From assembly GCA_914767715.1 (NCBI GenBank), contig OU612068.1, forward strand, positions 14,014,001 through 14,078,000: a DNA stretch of 64,000 nucleotides, read 5' to 3'. The translations under genes and the position numbers were made by a program. This DNA is from Membranipora membranacea. Lineage: Eukaryota > Bryozoa > Gymnolaemata > Cheilostomatida > Membraniporidae. The notes under the pieces were generated by a model that made no database searches, had not been told where the DNA came from, and saw only the letters and a program-made list of their open reading frames with translations. Below are positions 37,801 through 49,600 of the stretch, piece by piece; within the stretch, counting starts at the first letter, position 1, and every line of letters starts with the position of its first letter.

Positions 37801-40800
37801 TAGGAACACATTTGAAAGAACAAGTGAGCAATAACTTTGAGCGATGTGGTAGTGATAATTTGCTTTAAATGCATCGCTCACTCCAATTGAAAGACTCCCT
37901 TCCTGCTCAAATGTCATACCTGTAACACCTAGTTTTCTCTCCGGTCCATCATCATCTACTACACTAACGGTGAGATCACTCTCTATACCTCCATTCTTAT
38001 TCAACATACATGTATATGTAGTGGATCCTGAAGAAATGTAAATGGGCACTTTAAATATGTGATGATTGATTTAGTACAAAAAGGATTGCTTGAAATATAT
38101 AATATCTAATTTTTCGAACGATGACATTTGGTTCTTTCAGCGGCATAAGTTTTAAATAGTTTTCCTCTTACACATTAGATGAGCAAATTTTTTTAAATAG
38201 CTTCAATAAAATGAGATTGTAACTACCTGCTGTTTTATGGCATCACATAAGTATTATTGATATTCAAAATTGAGCATTCAATGTTGAGGTAGGGAGGGCC
38301 AATCATTCGTTTGGATCCACTACAAACCCACACATATTCAACGAGACAGCTACATGAACCACATAATGATGTCTTACCAGGAGCTTTTTCCATGTTATTG
38401 CTGAATATCCACTCGCACGCTTTTGTAGCATCTGGTCCGCTGAGAAAAAGCTTGCCAAAATACGACATGTTGAAAAGACTAGCTTTGTTTCTTGTATTCA
38501 TGCACTCCTCAGCAAGCTAGAAGTGAATGATGAAGACATATATGATGTTGCCTTGGCGGGTGAAATATCTACACAGGCATGATGAAAACACCAAACTGGC
38601 CATGTACTGATTTCTCCAACAATCTTGATTCAATAACATATTGAGCATATATATTTGAGGAGTCACGCCCCCTACCATATCAAATGGCACAACTCCCAAA
38701 ATATGTGAAAAGTTTTGAGTATGGGGCATCTTTTTCTCAAGCATGATGACGGAGAAAGGTCCATACTTGTTTCAAGAACATTAATATATACAGTTTGAGG
38801 GATCGTGACACCAAACAGACTATGTACGTACACACTGTGAACTAGGCTAAGATCATATAGTTTTGCAAGCAATTCTAGAATAATTTTGAGGGTTTCAAAT
38901 GCATTTTTCATATTAGCTGCTGATCACAGGGAGTGATAAACCCCTCTTGTTCATGGCAGAATTCCTTATAGGATGGGCTACAAAATCATCACATTGATCC
39001 CAGTCATAAGCTGCGCATACAATTACTCGAATGTGTTCGTGTAGTTTTGTTTTCGGAGATTTCTTCGTCACTTACAATAAAAGTGAAAATAAGAGGCCCC
39101 TTCAAAATCTTGTGTAGTCTCACCTGATGATGATGTTCAGGGAATCCGAAGGTATAGTCTCTCTTCAATAACTCTCTGTAAGGATAGTGCTCATGTTTCT
39201 TATACCCATATTCACCATAATAATCATAGGGTAGAGTCTGTAAATTTTGTTAAATAAAACACATGAAGTTATAATTAAGTTATAAAAAAACATAAAGTAA
39301 AAAAAACATTACTCTCTCAGTTCACATCCTGATCAACAAGGCTGCTGACCTCTCCACTGTCACCCCGAGAGGAGCTGATCCAGAATTATATAACACTAGA
39401 ACATGTTTAATCCAATTGCCTGCATTCCAGTTGTTCCCTTCCACACGTGACCAGTGGATCTGGAGCAACTAGGAATGCAGGCAAATGGACCAAATTCTTG
39501 GTCTACTTGGTAGTTATAGGCACAGCCAATGCTGTTATAGGGCACTCATCCATACAATAGACACAGCTGAGCCATATATAAGACCAGTTTATTAGACTGT
39601 TGAGCAATATAATAGGCTAGCTCAGCTATTTATTAGACACAGCTAAGCCATTTCATAAGGCTCAGTTGCAGTGTGTATAAGGCTCAGTTGCAGTGTGTAT
39701 AAGGCTCAGTTGCAGTGTGTATAAGGCTCAGTTGCAGTGTGTATAAGGCTCAGTTGCAGTGTGTATAAGGCTCAGTTGCAGTGTGTATAAGGCACAGTTG
39801 AGCCATATATAAGGCACAGTTGAGCCCTGTATAAGGCACAGTTGAGCCATGTATAAGGCACAGTTGAGCCTTGTATAAGGCACAGTTGAGCCGTGTATAA
39901 GGCACAGTTGAACCATTTATTAGGCTCACTCAATGAGTATATAAGGCTCAGTGAAGCGTGTATAAAGCGCACAATCACCAGATATTAGGCCCACAATAAC
40001 CCGATATTATCGATATTATCGGGAGCTATTGTGATTAATATGCACACTTGGCCTGATTAATATGCACAAAATGAGCCAATAATATTCACACTACATCACT
40101 TTATTATACGCATCAAAACTCAGTATATAGGAAGCAGGGAATACTTTTATATACATGAAGGGAACTGCAGAGAAAGCTATTATACACACCAAGCCACTTT
40201 AATTTGCACAGCTACCAGTTTAATATACGCACAAAGTCAAGTTGTTGTGCACAGCTGGCAGGTTTATTGTACGCACCAAAACACAGTAATATTAACTCCT
40301 TGTATTAATGTAGAATATAGCTTTACTTCTATAACTGCAATATGCAGAGAGACCCCAACGCAAACATAGGTGGGTTGCATTATGGGAGGGAGAAGTGCGA
40401 GTGACCAGGGAAGAGTAATTTGCAACATCAATAATGTTAAACCAATTAATGTTCATTATTGATATCATATTATATATAATATGACAAATTAAAACCATCT
40501 CACAGTTTGCATCCAAAATTATCTGTTACGCTAACTCGGTTACTGGAGGTATCAATATTACTGTTGGATTTTAGAAGCTAGTACTAATTGGGAAGACAAC
40601 CATCACCTATCATGCGATGCAATATTAGCATGTGTATCCTAAGGGAGTTTGGGAATAAACTCTCTACCCTATTATACGCATCAAAACTCAGTATATAGGA
40701 AGCAGGGAATACTTTTATATACATGAAGGGAACTGCAGAGAAAGCTATTATACACACCAAGCCACTTTAATTTGCACAGCTACCAGTTTAATATACGCAC

Positions 40801-43800
40801 AAAGTCAAGTTGTTGTGCACAGCTGGCAGGTTTATTGTACGCACCAAAACACAGTAATATTAACTCCTTGTATTAATGTAGAATGTAGCTTTACTTCTAT
40901 AACTGCAATATGCAGAGAGACCCCAACGCAAACATGGGTGGGTTGCATTATGGGAGGGAGAAGTGCGAGTGACCTGGGAAGAGTAATTTGCAACATCAAT
41001 AATGTTAAACCAATTAATGTTCATTATTGATATCATATTATATATAATATGACAAATTAAAACCATCTCACAGTTTGCATCCAAAATTATCTGTTACGCT
41101 AACTCGGTTACTGGAGGTATCAATATTACTGTTGGATTTTAGAAGCTAGTACTAATTGGGAAGACAACCCACACCTATCATGCGATGCAATATTAGCATG
41201 TGTATCCTAAGGGAGTTTGGGAATAAACTCTCTACCCCCCCCCCCCCCCCGGCACGGTGTAGCCTCAGTATATTACCACCACAACTAGGGATGTCACTGT
41301 GCTCACTTGAGGTACTAGATATATATGACTTTACAAGAGGTAGGGTTCACATACCAATACAATATAATAGAGTATAACATAATATAATATGATACAAAAT
41401 GATATGATATAATACATTATAATAAAATTAAAAATAATGTTATACAATATAATATAATTTAAAATAATATAATAGTGTAAAATGGTTTGATTTGGTTTTG
41501 AGCCAGTCAAGTCTAAGTGCTAAGTAAAAGTGCTCAGACTGCTCCAATGCGAGTTAGTGGCATTACATAATGTACATAATGTAATGCCAATAACTTGCAT
41601 TGGAGCGGTATGAGCACTTTGACTATATATAACCATACTTACCGGTGTCTTGTGGCCATAATTGAAGTACCCTGATCTCTCCCATCCTCCTCGGTATTCA
41701 AACATACATCCGTCTTCTAACAACGTCTGGAACAATAATTGTATATGATGGGTGGTCATGGCAACAGCAATAAAACATGTTCTGTTTGAGTTGTAAAACA
41801 GCAAACCGCCCAGATTGGGAACACACGAAATTGAACTGTAAACCTTTCAAAACCTATGTGGGATAATGTGGGTTAAAACTGCAAGTTCTGTCACTCTCCG
41901 AAGACTGAGAGATAAAGGCGGCCGCTATATTCAGCGGCAAGTTGCTCTCAGTTTGTAGGCAGGTCGGAGTACACCTGGGATCAATTGAGCCCAGTAGAGT
42001 AGTCAGTAGATTGTAATACTGTTGACGTGCATCCTGATAGGCTGACCCTAGCAAAGGTGATATTCTGATTGCTGTTGGGTGGGAGGGAGAGCTCTTGAGG
42101 TATAACGGAAGTAAAACTACCACTTTCACTCTCATTATTTCACAATAGGAACCTCCGCTGGCATTGCATTGGCTCTTTCACTTTCACCCAACAGATATAT
42201 TCAGGGCCAAGATTTGCTAAGCTGATTCTTACCTGGTACAACGGGTCCTTAATACTGTGTGTTCTACCCGCCAGGGGCTCATCAAATGGCCAATGATTGT
42301 TGTAGAAGCTCATAAAAGTTTCGTGAGTTGTCTCCCTCATCCATTCTTTGTTGCTGATCAGTTTAGGATTCCATCGTCTATAGAAAATTGAAAGAACGAG
42401 TGAACCAATCACACAGCATGTTGTAAAGAGCTTAATATCTAGCCTTCTTTTTTTTGTGCGTTAAAGGCGGTACTACATAGCATTGATAGTGTAACAACAA
42501 AGGCTAAATCTATATGGCCCATGAGATGCAGAGTTAACAGCCTAATTGCACCTAATTGGTCTTGTTTCTCTACTAAAACTCTTTGATTTCCAGTGATGCA
42601 ATCAAGTGAGAAATGCTCATCGTTTTGAAATAATAATTTTGGAGCTTCATTTGCTCAATGACTGTTTCTCGCACTTTCAACACTTACCTGATATCATATT
42701 CAAACATGCATAGTTCTGGTTCACCGCTGGCCACCCACTGGGCCGCCATTTTTCCCATTCCTCCTGATAGAGCCATACCACTACTGTTCATTGAGTGTGC
42801 ATGATATAACCCTACTATATCAGGGTCTGGTCCCATGCATGCGTGACCATCAGGGGTGAACGATTCTAAAATGGGAAGCGGTTAAATGTTATTTTTCAAA
42901 AATTGATGTCTTCAGAGGCCATGATCATCTTTTACTCAATAATTCAAGGTCTTAAGAGAGACCGAGGGGTTTTCTGTGATAATATCTGTGCTCCCGTTTG
43001 AATCTGATGAGGTGCTCTCAGTGAAATAGGCCAGCCATCGACCTTGTTCCAGAGTTTCTTATTTCCATAGATATCGATACAAGTCTATTTTTATGGTTGT
43101 TTCATGGTAGAACTTTATCGAAACTCAGCTAATCAGAATGAAATAAAATGTTATCAAACAATGCGAGTAATACAATACATGTTCCTCAGCTAGGGGTAAA
43201 AGGGACAGAAACATACCAGGACCGCAGATGTCTGATTGGATTCCAGCCTCTGCTATAGCTGGTACTCTCTTACATGCGTTCTCTACGGGTTCACTGAATG
43301 ACGCCCAATCCATCTCATACAGTCCGAATGAGAAATCCTCAGCTACCTGAAATCAGAATTTAACATTCAGCAGTAATCATATCATTTATTTATTTATTTA
43401 CAAAACATTTTAATCCTTAATGGTACTTTTGGGTTTCGTTGTCTCATCGGGACCTGAGTTTTTTAACAAACAGTCTGATACTTTTGTTAGTCGCTTTATG
43501 CTTTGTCTTTTCTATTTTTAATTTTTTTTTCTCATAACTTGTGCTACCATGCTTTCATCAAATGGAGTTACTCCTTGCTTTCATTACCCTATTCACTATG
43601 TAGTATGTACCACCCCAAACTTATATGTTTTCATTCAAGTCGGTTTCTCTATATGTATATGTATATGTGAGGTCAACAAGTTATTTTCAATTTAATTTTA
43701 TTATGAACTTATAGAGATCCTCAATAGATAAATAAATAGATGTAGGCCTATATATGATGGCATAGAATCTTACCTTATCATCTAAGAATGGCACACCAGG

Positions 43801-46669
43801 TTCGAAGCTTCCGATTTGTACTGCGTCACCTTGTGTTCGTAGGTAGAAGCCATGTTTAGGATCTCTTACGTTGGGCATTCCTGTCATCCCAGAAATGGCA
43901 TCTGTTACCACATATGTGTGCTTGAACTGAACCTGCGGTATCTTTACACCTAGCGGTTCCAGCATATACGGGGCCCAGCAACCTGAAGAGAGAATACTCA
44001 GAATATTAATTAAACTAGGAACAGTTTATCTAATGTTAGTATAGTAATAGTAAGCTGTTCACATGTGTTCAAACTTTTTTTGGTGTTTTTTGCAGCAAAT
44101 ATTATCTCGTCTGATATGTTTTTTCTCAAATGTATTAGAATAAACAAAATATTATCATGAAGGAAGCTGTTATTCATGATGAAAATAATAAGTATTTGAG
44201 AGAGGTGGGATCTGGAAAACGTAAAAAGAAATTAAAGGATATTAACACTTTGCGCAAGTTCACCATTCAATTCAGGTTGGTTATCTTTGCACCGAAGAGT
44301 CTGGTTTAATCCGAATGTGCTTGAGTTCCCAAACTCACCCCACCAACACTGGGAAAAAGTTTCTATAGGCAAAATGTATAAATAGGTTTATTGGGCCTAG
44401 CAGTGTGGGGTATTTACATTATATTCTTTCTCACCTCCTGCTACTATGACATTGTCAGTTTGAATGCTGCCTCTGTTGGTGTGAACAGCCTTTACTTTTC
44501 TCCTTCCGGTGTGATCTATATATGTCTCAATATCTGTCATTGCAGTGTTTGAGAACACCTGTGAAAAAAATCCAGGTAAATATTAATATACACAGTTTGC
44601 CTCAGAAGTTTGGGATTCCATCCGAAACCACATACTTGCTTCAGGGTGAGTGCAATATGGCACAACGTACCCACCTATATGATGAATGACTAGAAACAGT
44701 TAGATCTTGAAGAATCGGAACAAACCAGGAGCTGCAATATGCAAAATCTATCACCTGGCAATAAAAAATTTTTCACATCTTTCTCATGAAAGCATTTTAT
44801 TTTTTCGATTTTATCATTTGTGAGTCATCCCCTCTTGTGATAAGTAGATCTCCCGCATTGAAACAAGAAGAATATTCTTATATCTGATCCAGCAGGCCTG
44901 CAGATTCAGGCTACCTAAAAGACTGTAATGTAGAATGAACGGGTACTTGACTTCAATTCAACCCACGGTAAGCCATAAAGCGTTTTTGCATTCATTTCGT
45001 GAATTCAATAGAAATTCAACCACCAAGCCTGGATAAAAATGTTCAGTTAACTTTTAATGGCTTCTGCATCAAATTTTAGAAATGTAAGGGGAGATAAAAA
45101 GGAAACCATAATATAAGTCACTGAGCAAGAAGGTATTCATCTTGGTGAAAAAACAAGCATTTCATTTGTATATTGACCTGTGCTCCATTTAGTTTAGCAG
45201 CTCTGGTCAAGCCTTCACACCACCCTGCTGGATCGTAACTTCCATCCTCTGGACAGTAAACTGCACCCAATACATCATCAACATTCATGGTAGGATACAA
45301 GTCCTTAACTTCTGATGGTGTGAGCATCTCTGTGTCAATGCCAAAACATTTGGAGAACTGAAACGGTTGTCAAACAATGTTATAAAGATGATCCAGAGTA
45401 GATTTGTAAGAGTTGCTTCTGTATGGCCTCAGTGTGTCAAAATGTTCAATAAATGCTAGGGGTCCCCATCTCACACTTTTACTTCAATAAATCTGACTTG
45501 CTTCAATGAAGCGGGCATTGTTTCAGATCGGTTTCTCAGAGAATTGCCTGCGAGGTGTTGTCTCAGATGTAGGTAGACAGCCAAGAGTAAGGAAAAACAG
45601 ATCAATAGTAACATAACATATGATTATATTGGCTTACTGTGTGTATCTGTTTGCATTCTTCTAGCCATGCCTTGTTGGCTGCGATTGTCATGCTGCCGTT
45701 TTGTAGGAACCCAGTGTGTACACCAGTCTTAGTCTCTATATCTTTAGCGACTTCTACTGTAGTTGCTGCCAGCTTTGTTGTCGTCTCTGACTGCCTCATC
45801 CGGAATGCCATACCTTTTGATCAATCAATCCAGAGCTTTGATTTCATTACGATGTTTGTTTAAACGCAGTAGCCTGTGACTGGTCTCATGATATTTATTT
45901 TCTTTAAGAGGATTGAAGCAGGGAAAATAGAATCTGCTTACTATGCACTGTTTCAGAGCAACATCAAGGTTTGAAGTACAATAATTTCATCTTTTAGTTG
46001 GAGTAGGGTAGAATAAAGTTCAAGGTAAAATCTGAGCAATGGGTAGTAAAGAGTTCGCTAATACAACTCCTCTAACAATAGTTTGTATGGCAAAGGATAC
46101 TAACAAGTCACACACATTGCTCAGGAGTTCTGAGGTGAGAGGAAATTAGCTATCGTACCTGCGCTATGCCAAGTAGTTCCTGATGTCAGTTGGTTCTTCT
46201 CTAAAATGACTGAGTTCTTGAGACCGAGCGTGGTGAGATGGTAGAGCGTGCTGCATCCTGTGACTCCCCCTCCCAGAATGACCACGTCAGCATGCTTTGG
46301 TAGAGGATTATTGCCACTCTCTCCTGTTCCACTATGTCGTAAATGTTAATATTGAACTACATGTACAAAACTATAGGCAAAATTCAAATGGCTCAGCAGT
46401 TGTCTGATTATCACTTATTGGGATTTTCAATGTCATCTCAAAGTAGCCTGTTTGACCAATTGACCTACCGTTGGAATCATCAAAACTTTAATTTTATGAG
46501 TGTGTTGGAGTTATCAATACATATTAATGAAATACTTTAATGTTACTCACCTATATCCAGGTGCTGATGTGTGTGTGGTTGAATTGACGGAGTACCCAGC
46601 AGCTTGTGAGCTAGTGTAACACACCTTTCTCTGTCTTATTTTGCGTAGACTCAATGCTGAACGAAGCAT
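34858..46669 (-). CDS. SARDH: Sarcosine dehydrogenase-like flavoprotein, mitochondrial (tandem copy B)
   Basis: Nineteen exons: 46669-46551, 46331-46159, 45813-45638, 45357-45178, 44558-44435, 43982-43774, 43346-43217, 42865-42688, 42377-42233, 41726-41643, 39237-39124, 38516-38378, 38027-37920, 37598-37451, 37055-36983, 36699-36513, 36276-36108, 35545-35379, 35003-34858. They total 922 residues. Fifteen of the nineteen are exactly the same length as in copy A (exons 2, 6 and 19 differ by whole codons; the rest match), and every phase is the same. The N-terminus [21 protein letters not shown] looks like a mitochondrial targeting peptide. FAD motif [16 protein letters not shown]; covalent-FAD block GTTWHSAG (Ser in place of Thr). 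Folate-domain blocks [15 protein letters not shown] and [15 protein letters not shown] are intact, with no stops. Both copies therefore look functional. Intron 10 is expanded by minisatellite DNA. Which copy has the main sarcosine activity cannot be told; a shifted substrate such as another N-methyl glycine is possible. Confidence 0.92.
35020..35250 (-). mobile_element. tRNA-derived SINE, full-length or nearly so
   Basis: On the minus strand an A box TAGCTCAGTTGG (35238-35227) is followed about 40 bases later by a B box GGTTTGAATCC (35186-35176), the Pol III promoter of a tRNA head. A unique body of about 130 bp follows. It lies in intron 18 of SARDH copy B. A body-only copy is at 41869-42014. 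Confidence 0.82.
35884..36014. mobile_element. MITE family 1, copy 3
   Basis: About 131 bp in intron 17 of SARDH copy B. Starts TAGAACAAGCTTGTTCCC, ends with a GGGAACAGGCTTGTTATA-type complement; inner blocks ATGCGGAGGAATA and ATCACTCCGCCACC match the family. Confidence 0.75.
37708..37800. repeat. Fold-back element with GATCGCTCACTCAG ends
   Basis: GATCGCTCACTCAG (37708-37721) faces its exact complement CTGAGTGAGCGATC (37787-37800) in intron 13 of SARDH copy B. Another ATCGCTCACTCC lies at about 37871. Short non-coding hairpin element. Confidence 0.65.
39397..39505. mobile_element. MITE family 2, copy 1
   Basis: About 109 bp in intron 10 of SARDH copy B. Arms CCAATTGCCTGCATTCC and GGAATGCAGGCAAATGG face each other; ends are TAGAACATG and a decayed complement. 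Sibling at 60771-60885. Outer ends resemble MITE family 1. Confidence 0.72.
39545..39985. repeat. 22-bp minisatellite with variant units
   Basis: About six near-perfect units of GGCTCAGTTGCAGTGTGTAT + AA, followed by about six of a related form GGCACAGTTGAGCC + 8 bases, with decayed units on both sides. In intron 10 of SARDH copy B. Reading frames here are artefacts of the repeat. Confidence 0.9.
40103..40670. repeat. 568-bp tandem duplication, unit 1
   Basis: Nearly identical to 40671-41238, with only a few base differences. The unit itself contains degenerate phrases like TTTATTATACGCA, TTTAATATACGCACAAAG and TTTATTGTACGCACCAAA, so it seems to have grown from a shorter repeat. Confidence 0.92.
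40671..41238. repeat. 568-bp tandem duplication, unit 2
   Basis: Second unit of the duplication. It ends at a run of about 15 C (41236-41250). High identity to unit 1 indicates recent origin. Confidence 0.92.
41527..41620. repeat. Long hairpin next to the exon 10 donor of SARDH copy B
   Basis: A 94-bp near-perfect palindrome: GTGCTCA...CTCCAATGCGAG...GGCATTACAT and its complement ATGTAATGCC...CTTGCATTGGAG...TGAGCAC. It begins about 23 bases inside the intron. Likely a MITE. Confidence 0.8.
41869..42014 (-). mobile_element. tRNA-derived SINE, 5'-truncated
   Basis: Matches the body of the SINE at 35020-35250 (for example CCGAAGACTGAGA, GGCAGGTCGGAGTACACCT, TCAATTGAGCCCAGTAG) but lacks the tRNA head. 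In intron 9 of SARDH copy B. Confidence 0.75.
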
Positions 46670-49600
46670 TCTCAATCTGTTGTGAATATAGAGATTTTGG
46701 GAATTTAATGTGATCAGTGTACTTAGAAAGTAAAGTTGATAAATTGTAGGACCATTTTAGTGTCAATAGAAATCAGTGTGTGCTGCAAAGATACAAAACT
46801 GAAATGAGTCCCATGACGTTTAACAGTTGGAGCTATGCCAAAATAATTCATAGCATAAGTACATAGTACATACCAACCTTAAAAATTGATTGATGCCCTG
46901 TACTTAACCGTTCCAGGCTATTATTGTATTATGTTATGTTGGATCCAGAATAAACTGGGTGAGAGCAATGATTCAGCTTTTAAATTCCATTATTGAAGTG
47001 TGAATGGTCCCTCTCTTGAACAGCGCTTGTGTTTTTGGCATAGACTGTTGTTTTTGGCATAGTTTCAATTTGTGCTATACTTCCGTGTAACTTGTTTAAT
47101 CTGGAAATTTAGACAACAAGACCGCCTGATGTACTCTCGCAAGGCAACAGGAGGTGACTTACAATTGCTCAAGAAAACACCTCAAAAGGCCTCTTATTCA
47201 TTCTTCAATGTTAAGATTATTGCTGATTAGTGTCTCATCTAAGCCAAAACCTGTGGGGGCAGCAACTAGAAATCTATGGGGGCAGCAACTAGAAATCTAT
47301 GGGGGCAGCAACTAGAAATCTATGGGGGCAGCAACTAGAAATCTATGGGGGCAGCAACTAGAAATCTATGGGGGCAGCAACTAGAAATCTATGGGGGCAG
47401 CAACTAGAAATCTATGGGGTAGCAACTAGAAATCTATGGGGGCAGCAACTAGAAATCTATGGGGGTAGCAACTAGAAATCTGTACTTTTTATACGAGATA
47501 TTGAGAACTCTGAATGCTTGGAAAACTATGTCATGAAAGGTTGAACAGGTTGAAAATTACTACTGTCTTGAATGCTCCTATTATTTGTTCAGCATTTGAA
47601 AGGCCTAAATATTGCTCTCTATATCAAAACTCAACTGTAACGCGGAAACAATGTCAAAAGCATTGCGGAGCCAGGGCACATTTCTATTATTTTAGGAAAG
47701 CTGACTCAAAGGAGCGTGCCAGTCTTGTCTTATAAAACTATCAGATAGTAAATTGGGAATCACAGACTGGGTTATAAATTCAGTAGAACTTGATAATATC
47801 ACAGAGTAAGGATATACAGAGGGGACACTTCAATGATCGTCAAAGTGCCTGCGGTTTTTATCTACTGGGGGAAATTCATCAATCTGGCCACATGCCAATT
47901 TCAGAATATATATAAGTTACAATGGAGTTTTGTCATGCAGATAGGTCATAATTCATTCTGTATTTATCCTAAAGACAGATTTCGAACTTTTCTGAAATGT
48001 CCAATCTTCAAGCTATACACCATATTATTGTCATTCTTTGCTAGGATACATAGGCTATGAGTAATATTTACATGGGGCTTACGTCAATGCACGGACATTT
48101 CCTAATTTTGAAGACCAGCGGTCTATCAATTGTCACATGTAAATCTATATGAAAAAACTCATTTTAAAAACCTGTATTTGTTTATTTATGTTTTTTTGTG
48201 GTACACTAACCGATAAAACAAACATTACATAATATGGTCACGACACAGACTATCACTTTGTGTTTTAACCTCATGCCAGTATTACAAACAAGCAAGGAAG
48301 CCAGCTTTTTTTCTTTTCTCCATCAATCCATCTAAAGAATACTGTAGAACTCTTACCTTTTATTAGGAGGCAATTTTATGTATTGTATCCAGAGAAAAAC
48401 TTTTATCTATTTTGTGAAGACTCCTTTAGGAAGGAGACTCAACTGCTCGCAACAATGATATGTCACAGAATGCCTGGATGGTGCTTATAAGATCCCTTCC
48501 CATAATCCTTTGCATGTGGGGTCACTCGAGGTGAAGCCAATGTCTTAATACCACATGATTTGCCTGCCAGAAATATTATCAAAGACAATGAGAATTGATT
48601 TTGTCAAATCTAAGCTACTAATTCTTAAAAACTGTCATAACAAATCAGGGCAAAGATTCAATAACAACGGGCAGCGGCCTTTCGTGTAGCTGCCTCTTGG
48701 GTAGTAGCCTTTTGGCCTTTCAACAAAGGACATTATACTGCTATCTTATCTTATCTCAGTGGTTGATAATGTAATGCCACTTACTGACATATCAGCTCTG
48801 TGAGCTGCTATCAGACCAACATACATCTGAAAATTGCTAAAGGTTTTATTTGAATCCAGGATTCATTATCTGTCCAGACAGACAAAATATTTATTATCAA
48901 GGAATTATTTATCTGTCCAAGATTCTCTAGGATTTATTTGAAGCTGGGGTTCATTTGGGTGACAGTAAACTCATCAGCTATTCTGTCTAATCTTTCATCC
49001 CCTTGCAACGGTGCTGATGTTATGTTATTTATTTTTCTGGTCTTGATGACACTGGATAGTCGATACTGGATCCAGTCCGGTTTTAACAGGCTCAGTTTTA
49101 TCTCTCATGTGTAATTTATTTCTATCTAGCCTTGTCCAAGGGTCAGGGCAATAAGCTCAGGCCACGAGGTTCATTATGATGAATCACAGGATGGCACGGA
49201 GCCAAGATTGGGGCCCCCTGCCTATTTAACTGAAGATTTAATATTTGATGTTTTAATGTTGGAGAGAAAAGATTTGGTCAGTTGTAATGAAATCTGAAGT
49301 GAAGATTTCCCCATTTAGAGGCAACATTGAAGAGAAGATCACTTTCATATACTATTTAACTTTTGGCTCAATGCTGGCTCAGTTCTTCGGATTTAGGTTC
49401 AGTTGTATGTCCCGTCAATCGGTTGTTTTGAAGAATTTATTCTGAATATGACTGATTTTAAATTGAAGATAGCTCTATGTTTCTACAAAGAAATTGGAGA
49501 CAGCTTTGTGTGCAGGGAACCTCAAGATTCTGCTTCAGCTGATCTTTTCAATGTTATTCAAACTGTCGGTAAATTCGTCTGAAGTGAAGAGAGTGAGAGA

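Noticed and set aside
39728-39978. Open frames across the 22-bp minisatellite
   Set aside because: The peptide repeats simply follow the DNA repeat in an intron.
47254-47482. CRISPR-like regular array
   Set aside because: Units are contiguous with no unique spacers and the DNA is eukaryotic; it is a minisatellite.
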